From: Pedobacter xixiisoli
GTDB lineage: Bacteria; Bacteroidota; Bacteroidia; Sphingobacteriales; Sphingobacteriaceae
Assembly (NCBI RefSeq): GCF_900215335.1
Contig: NZ_OCMT01000004.1
Span: 62,001 to 126,000 of the forward strand
Direction of reading: 5' to 3'
Length of the DNA stretch: 64,000 nt
Below, piece after piece: positions 39,995 through 48,783 of the stretch; the stretch's first letter is position 1, and each line of letters opens with the position of its first letter. The notes below the pieces were generated by a model, which was not told the DNA's origin, made no database searches, and saw only the letters and a list, made by a program, of their open reading frames with translations. A program made the translations under genes and the position numbers.

Positions 39995-41974
39995 ATGTCG
40001 AAATTAAATTCAAATATCCCTGCGGGCGAATTGACCCAAAAGTGGACTAAATATAAATCTTCTGTGCCGTTGGTTAACCCGGCGAACAAAAGAAGTTTGG
40101 AAGTAATTGTAGTAGGTTCTGGTTTAGCGGGTGCATCTGCAGCGGCTACATTAGCAGAAATGGGCTACAAAGTTAAGTGTTTTTGTTTCCAAGATTCACC
40201 TCGTAGAGCACACTCTATTGCAGCTCAAGGTGGTATCAACGCTGCAAAAAACTATCAAAATGATGGTGATAGCACTTACCGTTTATTTTACGACACCATT
40301 AAAGGTGGTGACTACAGAGCACGTGAAGCTAACGTACACCGTTTAGCTGAGGTGAGTGCAAACATCATTGACCAATGTGTGGCTCAAGGTGTGCCTTTGG
40401 CTCGCGAATATGGTGGTTTGTTAGATAACCGTTCTTTTGGTGGTACGCAAGTTCAACGTACTTTCTATGCTGCTGGTCAAACAGGTCAACAGTTATTATT
40501 AGGTGCTTACTCTGCTTTAGAGCGCCAAGTTGGTATGGGTAAAGTACAAATGTACACCCGTCACGAAATGCTTGATGTAGTTGTAATTGACGGTAAAGCT
40601 CGTGGCATCATTGCTCGTAACTTGATTACTGGCGAGTTAGAGCGTCATTTTGGTCATGCAGTGGTCTTAGGAACAGGTGGTTACGGTAATGTATTTTATT
40701 TATCTACCAACGCGATGGGAAGTAACGTTACTGCAGCTTGGAAAGTGCACAAAAAAGGTGCTTTCTTCGCTAACCCTTGCTATACTCAAATTCACCCTAC
40801 TTGTATTCCAGTTTCTGGAGACCACCAATCTAAATTAACCCTGATGTCGGAATCGTTACGTAACGATGGACGTATTTGGGTGCCTAAAAAGAAAGATGAT
40901 ACTCGTAAAGCGTCGGAAATTCCTGAAGATGAAAGAGATTACTATTTAGAGCGTCGTTACCCAGCTTTTGGCAACTTAGTACCTCGTGATGTGGCTTCTC
41001 GTGCCGCTAAAGAGCGTTGCGATGCTGGTTATGGTGTGGGTGCTTCTAAATTAGCAGTATACTTAGATTTTAAAGCAAATACAGAACGTTATGGTCGTAT
41101 CGAAGCTTCTAAAGCGGGTAACCACAACCCTGATAAAGAAACTTGCATGCGCTTAGGAACTGCCGTAATTAAAGAAAAGTACGGTAACTTGTTCGACATG
41201 TATGCGCAAATCACAGGTGAAAATCCTTACGAAACCCCAATGCGTATTTACCCTGCGGTACACTATACCATGGGTGGCGTTTGGGTAGATTATGATTTGA
41301 TGACGACTATCCCAGGTTTGTACTGTACTGGTGAAGCCAACTTCTCTGATCACGGCGCTAACCGTTTAGGTGCATCGGCGTTAATGCAAGGTTTGGCAGA
41401 TGGTTATTTCGTATTGCCTTACACTATCGGTTCTTATTTATCTAAAGAAATTGCTACTAAACCAATTCCTTTAGACCACCCTGCGTTTGTGGAGGCTGAG
41501 AATGAAGTTAAAGCAACTATCGATAAATTCTTAAGTATCAACGGAACCAAATCTGTAGACCATTTTCACAAAAGATTAGGCCACATCATGTGGGAAAAAT
41601 GTGGTATGGCTCGTAACAGAGAAGGCTTAACTCAAGCTATCCAAGAAATTCAGGATTTACGCAGAGAGTTCTGGGCTGATGTTAAGGTTCCAGGTTCGGC
41701 AGACGAGTTTAACCCTGAATTAGAAAAAGCACACCGTGTTGCAGATTTTATTGAGTTAGGTGAATTGATGTGTAAAGATGCCCTTAACAGAGAAGAAAGC
41801 TGTGGTGGTCACTTTAGAGAAGAACACCAAACGGAAGAAGGTGAAGCAAAACGTGATGATGAAAACTATGCATACGTAGCAGCTTGGGAATACAAAGGCA
41901 TAAGTGAATTCGAATTACACAAGGAAGAATTGATTTACGAAAACATTAAGGTAGCACAAAGAAATTATAAATAG
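39995..41974 (+). CDS. sdhA: Succinate dehydrogenase flavoprotein subunit
   Basis: A 659-aa FAD-binding subunit that oxidises succinate. It shows the dinucleotide-binding motif VVGSGLAGASAAATLAEMGY, the covalent-FAD His region RRAHSIAAQGGINAAKN, the active-site HPTCIP region and a closing GLYCTGEANFSDHGANRLG. The length is that of the B-type enzyme. It is followed by a 90-bp spacer containing a strong hairpin before sdhB. Confidence 0.96.
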   Translation: MSKLNSNIPAGELTQKWTKYKSSVPLVNPANKRSLEVIVVGSGLAGASAAATLAEMGYKVKCFCFQDSPRRAHSIAAQGGINAAKNYQNDGDSTYRLFYDTIKGGDYRAREANVHRLAEVSANIIDQCVAQGVPLAREYGGLLDNRSFGGTQVQRTFYAAGQTGQQLLLGAYSALERQVGMGKVQMYTRHEMLDVVVIDGKARGIIARNLITGELERHFGHAVVLGTGGYGNVFYLSTNAMGSNVTAAWKVHKKGAFFANPCYTQIHPTCIPVSGDHQSKLTLMSESLRNDGRIWVPKKKDDTRKASEIPEDERDYYLERRYPAFGNLVPRDVASRAAKERCDAGYGVGASKLAVYLDFKANTERYGRIEASKAGNHNPDKETCMRLGTAVIKEKYGNLFDMYAQITGENPYETPMRIYPAVHYTMGGVWVDYDLMTTIPGLYCTGEANFSDHGANRLGASALMQGLADGYFVLPYTIGSYLSKEIATKPIPLDHPAFVEAENEVKATIDKFLSINGTKSVDHFHKRLGHIMWEKCGMARNREGLTQAIQEIQDLRREFWADVKVPGSADEFNPELEKAHRVADFIELGELMCKDALNREESCGGHFREEHQTEEGEAKRDDENYAYVAAWEYKGISEFELHKEELIYENIKVAQRNYK

Positions 41975-41985
41975 TAGCAAGAGAT

Positions 41986-42044
41986 GAGTATCAAGTATCA
42001 AGACTTGGAAAACTAAAAATCTTGATACTCGATACTTGTTACTC
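41986..42044 (+). repeat. Inverted repeat between sdhA and sdhB
   Basis: GAGTATCAAGTATCAAGA and TCTTGATACTCGATACTTG form complementary arms inside the sdhA-sdhB gap. In the mRNA this would be a strong stem-loop that neither ends in a T-run nor separates transcription units, so it may tune the A:B ratio or stability. Confidence 0.75.
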
Positions 42045-42064
42045 AATACTTAAATCTGAACAAG

Positions 42065-42835
42065 ATGAGTACAGGAAATATGAATTTAACGCTACAAGTT
42101 TGGCGTCAAAAAAACAAAAACTCAGCAGGTAAACTGGTTGATTATAAACTTTCTGAAATTTCTCCAGACATGTCTTTCTTAGAGATGTTTGATGTTTTAA
42201 ACGAACAATTAATTACCAAAGGTGAAGAGCCTGTTGTATTTGACCACGATTGTAGAGAAGGTATTTGCGGTATGTGTTCAATGTTCATCAACGGGCAACC
42301 ACACGGACCAAAAGACTTGGTAACAACATGCCAGTTGCACATGCGTTCGTTTAAAGATGGCGACACCATTGTGGTTGAGCCTTGGAGAGCAAAAGCATTC
42401 CCAGTAATCAAAGATTTAGCGGTAGACCGTTCTGCTTTTGACCGTATCATTGCTTCTGGTGGTTTCGTTTCGGTAAACACTGGTAACGCACAAGATGCAA
42501 ACGCATTGCCAATCCCTAAAATTCAGGCTGATGCGGCTTTCGAAGCTGCTGCTTGTATTGGTTGTGGTGCTTGTGTGGCTACTTGTAAAAACGCTTCGGC
42601 AATGCTTTTCGTTTCGGCAAAAGTATCTCAATTGGCTCTATTACCGCAAGGTCAGCCAGAGCGTTACCGTCGTGTACAAAGCATGGTAGCTCAAATGGAT
42701 GAAGAAGGTTTCGGTAACTGTACCAACACTGGTGCTTGCGAAGCTGAATGTCCAAAAGGCATCTCGTTAGAAAACATTGCACGTATGAACAGAGATTACT
42801 TCACCGCGAAATTTATTAGCGAAGAAGAAGTGTAA
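42065..42835 (+). CDS. sdhB: Succinate dehydrogenase iron-sulfur subunit
   Basis: A 256-aa iron-sulfur protein that passes electrons from FAD to haem. The [2Fe-2S] ligands are in HDCREGICGMCSMF (Cys63, Cys68, Cys71 and a later CQLH), the [4Fe-4S] in AACIGCGACVATC, and the third cluster region in CTNTGACEAECPKG. It completes the sdhCAB operon; two hairpin terminators follow. Confidence 0.96.
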   Translation: MSTGNMNLTLQVWRQKNKNSAGKLVDYKLSEISPDMSFLEMFDVLNEQLITKGEEPVVFDHDCREGICGMCSMFINGQPHGPKDLVTTCQLHMRSFKDGDTIVVEPWRAKAFPVIKDLAVDRSAFDRIIASGGFVSVNTGNAQDANALPIPKIQADAAFEAAACIGCGACVATCKNASAMLFVSAKVSQLALLPQGQPERYRRVQSMVAQMDEEGFGNCTNTGACEAECPKGISLENIARMNRDYFTAKFISEEEV

Positions 42836-42851
42836 GTTTAATACAATTTAT

Positions 42852-42898
42852 CTTTGTCAAACTTATTTGCATTGTCTACTAAGTTTGACAAAGTTTTT
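42852..42898 (+). terminator. Terminator 1 after sdhCAB
   Basis: A perfect 14-bp stem, CTTTGTCAAACTTA with TAAGTTTGACAAAG, around a 14-base loop and followed by TTTTT. Confidence 0.85.
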
Positions 42899-42906
42899 AA
42901 AATATC

Positions 42907-42941
42907 AATCCCCAAATCTTTAATTAGGCTTGGGGATTTTT
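42907..42941 (+). terminator. Terminator 2 after sdhCAB
   Basis: AATCCCCAA pairs with TTGGGGATT over a 14-base loop, followed by TTTTGG, directly after terminator 1. Tandem terminators suggest a need to isolate the region. Confidence 0.75.
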
Positions 42942-42971
42942 GGTTTAAAGCTCTAGCAGCTGTAGTTTCTT

Positions 42972-43063
42972 CGTCATTTCGATGAGGAGGTTCGACGAAG
43001 AGAAATCCAGCTACTTGTGTCGCAAATTATGAGATCTCTCCTCGTTCCTCGTTCGAGATGACG
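42972..43063. repeat. Inverted repeat, CGTCATTTCGA family, copy 6 (variant)
   Basis: Outer arms CGTCATTTCGA and TTCGAGATGACG match, with an altered centre. It lies after the sdh terminators. Confidence 0.7.
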
Positions 43064-43155
43064 GTTGATGTAAGTTCACTGCAAACAACTTTTAACAAAA
43101 ACCTTAAAACAATCTCCCCATACCATCGTTTTTAAATCAATAAAAGACATTAATT

Positions 43156-43362
43156 ATGACAAAGCAAACGAAAATATTGAGCGGTGTTTTAGCAGGAGTA
43201 GCTTTAGGAGCCGTAGTAGCGATAGTTCTATCATCAGACAAAAACAATGATATGAAAGATAAAATTGGTGATTGGTTTTGCGATTTATTCGATAAATCAA
43301 AAGATAAGTTAGCAGGTGCGGCAGATGCGGTAAAAGCACAAGCTGATAGACTAAAAGCATAA
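43156..43362 (+). CDS. YtxH-like small protein
   Basis: A 68-aa protein with one N-terminal glycine/alanine-rich membrane helix (about 10-26) followed by a charged amphipathic helix ending with LAGAADAVKAQADRLKA, the general pattern of YtxH/DUF883-like stress proteins. The function is unknown; such proteins are often induced by stress. It is a lone gene. Confidence 0.6.
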   Translation: MTKQTKILSGVLAGVALGAVVAIVLSSDKNNDMKDKIGDWFCDLFDKSKDKLAGAADAVKAQADRLKA

Positions 43363-43407
43363 ACTTCTCGTCATTACTAATTGACGATTTGTATAAGGGT
43401 GTTTCCG

Positions 43408-43415
43408 TATCTTTG
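43408..43415 (+). promoter_or_regulatory. Candidate -7 box for the methyltransferase gene
   Basis: TATCTTTG lies five bases before the ATG at 43420. TTTG at 43388-43391 leaves a 16-bp spacer. If correct, the mRNA would be essentially leaderless. Confidence 0.4.
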
Positions 43416-43419
43416 ACAC

Positions 43420-44100
43420 ATGGATATTTACGGAAACGCTCTTTTAGATTTTCATCACACTGGCAAAGCCGATATTTTATGGCTACACAATTCTTATGAC
43501 GAACCTGAAGAAATGCCTATCGAAGTTTTCTTTAGAGGCGAAGATGACATGCCAGAAATCGAGCTTAAAGCCTTGAGTCTTTGCAAAGGCAAAGTACTTG
43601 ATGTTGGCGCTGGCGTAGGTAGTCATGCTTTGCTACTCGACCAAAAAAAGATGGATGTAACAGCTATCGACATTTCTTCAATTGCAGTTCAAATTATGCA
43701 AGAAAGAGGTGTGAAAAATGCCCAGCTACAGGACTTCTTCCAAGTAAAAGAAAAATATGATACCCTGTTATTTATGATGAATGGGATCGGTCTTACTGGA
43801 ACTTTACAAGGCTTCGCAGATTTTCTGGAAAGTGCCAAACAAATACTAAATCCAAAAGGTCAATTACTTTTCGACAGCTCAGATATTTCCTATTTATACG
43901 ATGACATGCCCATGCCAACTAACCAATACTTTGGCGAAATTAGCTATTGCTATGAGTATAAAGAACAAAAGGGAAATTGGTTTAATTGGCTTTACATAGA
44001 CCCAACCACGCTGCAACGTTTAAGTAAACAGCACGGTTGGAATTGTAAGATTGTTTATGTAGATGAGCAAGACCAGTATTTGGCGCAACTTACTCTATAA
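43420..44100 (+). CDS. Class I SAM-dependent methyltransferase
   Basis: A 226-aa cytoplasmic methyltransferase. SAM motif I is VLDVGAGVGSHALLLDQ near residue 62, motif II is VTAIDIS, and YDTLLFMMNGIGLTG fits motif III/IV. Substrate unknown. A TATCTTTG element five bases before the start suggests a near-leaderless mRNA. Confidence 0.85.
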   Translation: MDIYGNALLDFHHTGKADILWLHNSYDEPEEMPIEVFFRGEDDMPEIELKALSLCKGKVLDVGAGVGSHALLLDQKKMDVTAIDISSIAVQIMQERGVKNAQLQDFFQVKEKYDTLLFMMNGIGLTGTLQGFADFLESAKQILNPKGQLLFDSSDISYLYDDMPMPTNQYFGEISYCYEYKEQKGNWFNWLYIDPTTLQRLSKQHGWNCKIVYVDEQDQYLAQLTL

Positions 44101-44118
44101 TTTATTTTGAAAATTTGT

Positions 44119-44184
44119 GTCAGGCTAAGCTTATTGAAGCCCCTTTAATTCGCAATGAAAACACTTCGACAAGCTCAGTGTGAC
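44119..44184. repeat. Inverted repeat, CTTCGACAAGCTCAGTGTGAC family
   Basis: An imperfect palindrome with arms GTCAGGCTAAGCTTATTGAAG and CTTCGACAAGCTCAGTGTGAC lies between convergent genes (methyltransferase and pepT). Confidence 0.6.
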
Positions 44185-44196
44185 AACGATTGAGGG

Positions 44197-45450
44197 TTAA
44201 GCTCTTTCCTCCCAAACCTGTGCCAAATGCACAATAGTCTCCACAGACTTTACCATATCTTGGATAGCTACCCATTCCTGTTTACCATGAAAAGCATGCC
44301 CGCCAGTAAAAATATTTGGACAAGGCAAACCCATAAAAGATAGTCGAGAACCATCGGTACCTCCTCTGATGCTACGAGTAATTGGATTTAAACCTGCTCT
44401 TTTCAACGCTTCAATACCGTTTGCCATAATTTGAGGATATTTATCCAACACCTCCTTCATGTTGCGATACTGCTCTTTAATCGTCAATGTATAGCTCGAT
44501 TTCGGGTAAACTTTCATCACTTCTTTCACGAGACTTTCTAGAGTTTCACCGTGAGCTTTCAATAAATCATTATCAAAATCACGAAGAATAAAGCTAGCCT
44601 CTGCTTGCTCTGCCGTACCACTCATCCCTACTGGGTGAATAAAACCTTCTTTTTGCGAAGTACTCTCCGCACTTAATCTATCTTTCGGCAATGCACTAAT
44701 TACATCAGCTAAAATCTTGATAGCACTTTCCATCTTTCCCTTGGCAAAACCTGGATGCGCACTCACGCCATTGATCACCAATTTAGCGCCGTCTGCGGAG
44801 AAAGTTTCATCCTCAATCGAACCTAAAGTTTCGCCATCGATCGTATAGGCAAACTCAGCGCCTAATTTTTTCAAATTAGCTTTGTCTACACCTCTGCCTA
44901 TTTCTTCATCTGGTGTAAATAAAATCTTAATTGTTCCGTGTTTAATTTGTGGATTTTGCATTAAATAAGTTGCAGCTTCCATAATTTCGGCAACACCAGC
45001 TTTATTATCTGCACCCAATAAAGTTAAACCACTCGCAGTGATGATATCGTTACCTATTTGGTTTTTCAAATCTCTGTGTTCCGAAAGCCTTAAAACAATA
45101 TTGTTATCATCCGGCAATACCAAATCCTCTCCTTGATAGTTTCGATGAACAATAGGTTTTACATTTTCACCACTACTATCTGGAGAAGTATCCATGTGTG
45201 AACAAAAACAAATAACTGGCACTTTTTTATCTGTAGTGGCAGAAATAGTAGCATAAACATATCCGTGTTCATCTAAATGGGCATCATTTATTCCGATTTC
45301 CAATAGTTCTTCTACCAATATTTTACCTAGATTTTTCTGTTTAGCAGTTGATGGAGTTGTAGGAGAAGAAGCGTCAGATTGTGTGTCTATTTTTACGTAT
45401 TTCATGAACCTCTCGGAAACAGAAACAGCGTTTATTCTAATTTCTTGCAT
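44197..45450 (-). CDS. pepT: Peptidase T (tripeptidase), M20B
   Basis: A 417-aa di-zinc tripeptidase. Metal-site motifs are visible in order: FCSHMDTSPD, LGADNKAGVAE, TPDEEIGRG, TIDGETLG, and the C-terminal GGHAFHGKQEW. It removes the N-terminal residue from tripeptides in the cytoplasm. Length matches PepT. Its start is divergent from an outer-membrane gene 73 bp away. Confidence 0.95.
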   Translation of the reverse strand: MQEIRINAVSVSERFMKYVKIDTQSDASSPTTPSTAKQKNLGKILVEELLEIGINDAHLDEHGYVYATISATTDKKVPVICFCSHMDTSPDSSGENVKPIVHRNYQGEDLVLPDDNNIVLRLSEHRDLKNQIGNDIITASGLTLLGADNKAGVAEIMEAATYLMQNPQIKHGTIKILFTPDEEIGRGVDKANLKKLGAEFAYTIDGETLGSIEDETFSADGAKLVINGVSAHPGFAKGKMESAIKILADVISALPKDRLSAESTSQKEGFIHPVGMSGTAEQAEASFILRDFDNDLLKAHGETLESLVKEVMKVYPKSSYTLTIKEQYRNMKEVLDKYPQIMANGIEALKRAGLNPITRSIRGGTDGSRLSFMGLPCPNIFTGGHAFHGKQEWVAIQDMVKSVETIVHLAQVWEERA

Positions 45451-45489
45451 AAATTCAAAGATATTATTTATTTTTTTGAATAAAGATTA

Positions 45490-45497
45490 TACTTTTG
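45490..45497 (+). promoter_or_regulatory. Candidate -7 box for the barrel gene
   Basis: TACTTTTG fits TAnnTTTG. It is 27 bp before the TTG start at 45524. Confidence 0.45.
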
Positions 45498-45523
45498 TAC
45501 AGCAAGCACCTAATTATAACACC

Positions 45524-46222
45524 TTGAAAAAACGTTACTTAGCTCTATTACTGGTTCTCTTTACAGTTACAGCATTTGGTCAATCAAACTTCTATAAATT
45601 AAGTGCAGGCGGCGGAGGTGGTGGAACGTACTCCTTTACAGATGTTAAACAAGGAAAGTTTGGGTTTGGAGGCTACGGAACTTTAGACTATCATTTTACT
45701 CCTTTCATTACAACGGGCCTTGAGTTACAAATGGGCTTATTAAAAGGAGGCGACATTATTAACGACGCACACAACAGAGAATTTACCAATGCTTACAAGT
45801 CTATCACACTAAATGCAAAATTTAGAGCAGGTGAGTTCACCGATTTCTATTACAGCGATTTCTTAAATTATACCAAAGGGTTTTACTTAGGAACTGGAGT
45901 TGGCGTAATTAGCAATAACATGAATAAGATTGTAAGATACAAGGGAACTTACACTTTTCCTGGTAAAGACAAAAGTACCAATATGGTAATACCGTTAAAC
46001 GTGGGTATAGACTTTTACTTTCCAGATGGGTGGGGTGACATTCGTTATACTTTCAATATCAATTACCAAGCAAATGTTACCATTGGCGAAGGCTTAGATG
46101 GTTATAATGATTCGGTAAATGCTGGCATTGAAAATTTTAACCCAGATATCTACAACTTTCTTTCTATAGGTTTTAAATATTCTTTTGGTCCAAAAGGATT
46201 AACCAACAAAACAATCCGATAA
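45524..46222 (+). CDS. Secreted outer-membrane beta-barrel protein, TTG start
   Basis: A 232-aa protein. I place the start at TTG (45524) because the next residues form a signal peptide (KKRYLALLLVLFTVTAFGQ); upstream in-frame Met codons lie within pepT sequence in the opposite orientation and lack signal-peptide logic. The mature part is Gly-rich at its start (GGGGGGTYSFT), then has alternating strands with aromatic ends (FRAGEFTDFYYSDF), typical of a small porin-like barrel. No family is named. It is a single gene, divergent from pepT. Confidence 0.65.
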   Translation: MKKRYLALLLVLFTVTAFGQSNFYKLSAGGGGGGTYSFTDVKQGKFGFGGYGTLDYHFTPFITTGLELQMGLLKGGDIINDAHNREFTNAYKSITLNAKFRAGEFTDFYYSDFLNYTKGFYLGTGVGVISNNMNKIVRYKGTYTFPGKDKSTNMVIPLNVGIDFYFPDGWGDIRYTFNINYQANVTIGEGLDGYNDSVNAGIENFNPDIYNFLSIGFKYSFGPKGLTNKTIR

Positions 46223-46304
46223 GCGAAGAGCTATCCATAATTTCGGATACAAATCTTATCTTTCTAAAAACAAAAGCTATTTTTATATCTAAATCATTTT
46301 TAAA

Positions 46305-48047
46305 ATGAGGATATATTTTTCATGCCTTTTTGTTTTTGCAACCATGACTTCTTTTGCCCAACTTACACCCTATGAAAATAGTGGCAAAAAGGCTACTACT
46401 ACTTACAACGAAGCAATTTCCTATTATCAGGCGCTAGCCAAATCTTTTCCCAAACAGACGAAGCTATTAAGCTACGGGCAAACAGATTTTGGTAAACCTT
46501 TGCACTTACTCGTTTTAAGTAATGATGGTCTATTCGAGCCCTCAAAAATCAAACAGGCTGATAAAAGAGTGCTGTTGATTAATAATGGTATTCATCCAGG
46601 AGAACCTGAGGGAATTGATGCGAGTATGATGCTGGCTAGAGATATACTAAAGAATCATAAGCTACCTAAAAACGTAGTGATTTGCATCATTCCAGTTTAT
46701 AATATTGATGGTAGCTTTAACCGCACCAGTACATCCAGAGCTAACCAAAATGGACCACTGGCTTACGGTTTTAGAGGTAATAGCAAAAACTACGACCTTA
46801 ACCGTGATTTCATTAAAACAGACTCTAAAAATTCGGAAAGCTTTCAGCAGATTTTCAATATTTGGGAACCAGAGATTTTTGTAGATACCCATACCAGCAA
46901 CGGAGCAGATTATCAATATACCATGACGCTGATACCTACGCAGAAGGACAAGTTAAACCCGATACTCGCTGGCTATCTTACCAAAACTATGCTTCCGTCT
47001 TTATATTCAGAAATGAAGACTAAAGGTTTTGAGCTTATTCCGTATATCAACGCTGTTAAGGAAATACCTGATAATGGCATTAGTGGCTTTATGGAAAGCC
47101 CAAGATATAGCACAGGTTATTCGGCGTTGCACAACACCATCGGCTTTATGCCTGAAACTCACATGTTAAAACCTTATGACCAAAGGGTAGAATCTACTTA
47201 TAAACTCTTGCAAACGTATATTGATATTGTAGAAAGGGACGCAAAAATTATTGGAGAAAATAAAGCAAAAGCTGACGAAACTACCGCCAACCAAAAGTCG
47301 TTTGCTATAGATTGGAAATTAAACCGTGAACAATTTGATGAAATAGAGTTTAAAGGTTATGCTGCCAAATATAAAACAAGTGAGGTTAGCGGCCTAGAAC
47401 GTTTGTATTACGACCGAAACGAGCCTTACACCAAAACCATTAAGCAATGGAATAATTTTGAGCCAGCATTAACCATCGAAAAGCCGCTGGCTTACATTAT
47501 TCCGAAGGCTTGGGATAAGGTGATCAAACTTTTAAAGTTAAATAATGTAAAAGTTGATGAACTGAACAGCGATGTAAAATTGGATCTGGAAATGTATTAC
47601 ATTGCTGACATGAAAACTGCACAGAAACCTTTTGAAGGACATTACCTGCATTCGGTGGTTAAGATTGAACCAAGAACGCAAACCATTAATTACTATGCAG
47701 GAGATTATGTGGTTTACACTAACCAGAAAACGAACAGATACATTATCGAAACTTTAGAGCCACAAGCTCCAGACTCATTTTTCAACTGGAATTTCTTCGA
47801 TGCTATTTTAGGGCAGAAAGAACATTTCTCTTCCTACATTTTTGAAGACACTGCTGCAGAACTGCTAAAGAAAAACCCATCCCTAAAACAAAAATTAGAG
47901 GAGGAAAAAGCTAAAAATCCTGAGCTTATAAAAAGTGCTTATGCACAATTAGAGTTTATTTACAAAAATTCTGATTATTTTGAGCCGACTTTTATGCGCT
48001 ATCCTGTTGGTAGGTTGGTAAAAGAAATTAAACTAGATATAAAATAG
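46305..48047 (+). CDS. Secreted M14 family zinc carboxypeptidase
   Basis: A 580-aa exported metallopeptidase with a signal peptide (about 1-20, ending FAQ). The M14 zinc motif is NNGIHPGEPEGID (His and Glu), with the third His in DTHTSNGADYQ. The catalytic Glu is likely in the PETHM stretch near residue 285. A C-terminal region (about 340-580) of unknown fold follows. It is predicted to cleave peptides or cell-wall peptides; the substrate is unknown. A rhomboid gene lies downstream after a repeat. Confidence 0.85.
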   Translation: MRIYFSCLFVFATMTSFAQLTPYENSGKKATTTYNEAISYYQALAKSFPKQTKLLSYGQTDFGKPLHLLVLSNDGLFEPSKIKQADKRVLLINNGIHPGEPEGIDASMMLARDILKNHKLPKNVVICIIPVYNIDGSFNRTSTSRANQNGPLAYGFRGNSKNYDLNRDFIKTDSKNSESFQQIFNIWEPEIFVDTHTSNGADYQYTMTLIPTQKDKLNPILAGYLTKTMLPSLYSEMKTKGFELIPYINAVKEIPDNGISGFMESPRYSTGYSALHNTIGFMPETHMLKPYDQRVESTYKLLQTYIDIVERDAKIIGENKAKADETTANQKSFAIDWKLNREQFDEIEFKGYAAKYKTSEVSGLERLYYDRNEPYTKTIKQWNNFEPALTIEKPLAYIIPKAWDKVIKLLKLNNVKVDELNSDVKLDLEMYYIADMKTAQKPFEGHYLHSVVKIEPRTQTINYYAGDYVVYTNQKTNRYIIETLEPQAPDSFFNWNFFDAILGQKEHFSSYIFEDTAAELLKKNPSLKQKLEEEKAKNPELIKSAYAQLEFIYKNSDYFEPTFMRYPVGRLVKEIKLDIK

Positions 48048-48053
48048 CAAATT

Positions 48054-48136
48054 CTTCATTGCTAGGTACGAAGCAATCCTACAACAAGGATAAAAAGATA
48101 ATACGCTTTAAGGTTGCTTCGTACCTAGCAATGACG
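48054..48136. repeat. Inverted repeat, CATTGCTAGGTACGAAGCAATC family
   Basis: A variant of the CGTCATTGCGAGG family: the arm TTCATTGCTAGGTACGAAGC is answered by GCTTCGTACCTAGCAATGAC. It lies between the M14 and rhomboid genes, which run in the same direction. Confidence 0.8.
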
Positions 48137-48165
48137 ATGAGTTTAACTCAAAACCATAAAATTAT

Positions 48166-48783
48166 ATGTTATTAGAATATTGGAATGCTGCACCTATAGC
48201 TTCAATCATTTTTGTTTTTACCTTAATTACCAGCATTTACGCTTTCAACAATTCAGAGTTGTTTGGCAAATTTATGCTGCATCCCTATAGCGTATCAAAA
48301 GGTAATAAACTATATACTTTCATTACCAGCGGGCTAATTCACGCCGATTGGATGCACTTGTTTTTTAACATGTTTACGTTCTTCTTTTTCGCTTTTAAGC
48401 TAGAAACGATGATTGGGCATTGGCAATTTGGCTTACTCTATATTGTTTCCTTAATCTTGAGCGATATTCCAACTGCCATTAGACATAAAGATGATTACAG
48501 ATATAGTAGTTTGGGTGCTTCTGGTGCAATTAGTGCAGTACTATTTAGCTATATTTTATTTCTTCCACTAAGTATGATTGGAGTGATGTTTATACCAATG
48601 CCTGCCATAGTTTTCGGTGTGCTGTATTTGATTTACTGTATGTACATGTCTAAAAACTCTAGAGATAGCATTAACCACGATGCACACTTTTTTGGTGCAT
48701 TAACGGGGTTAATATTAACAGTAATCCTGCAAGCTGGAATAATACCTAATTTTATAAATCAACTATCCAGCATCTGGCAATAG
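48166..48783 (+). CDS. Rhomboid family intramembrane serine protease
   Basis: A 205-aa six-helix membrane protease. The catalytic Ser is in LGASGAISAV and the His in NHDAHFFGALTG, the standard dyad; HADWMHLFFNM carries the conserved L1 region. Rhomboids cleave membrane-spanning substrates. Its 3' end overlaps the next, convergent gene by 21 bp. Confidence 0.92.
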   Translation: MLLEYWNAAPIASIIFVFTLITSIYAFNNSELFGKFMLHPYSVSKGNKLYTFITSGLIHADWMHLFFNMFTFFFFAFKLETMIGHWQFGLLYIVSLILSDIPTAIRHKDDYRYSSLGASGAISAVLFSYILFLPLSMIGVMFIPMPAIVFGVLYLIYCMYMSKNSRDSINHDAHFFGALTGLILTVILQAGIIPNFINQLSSIWQ

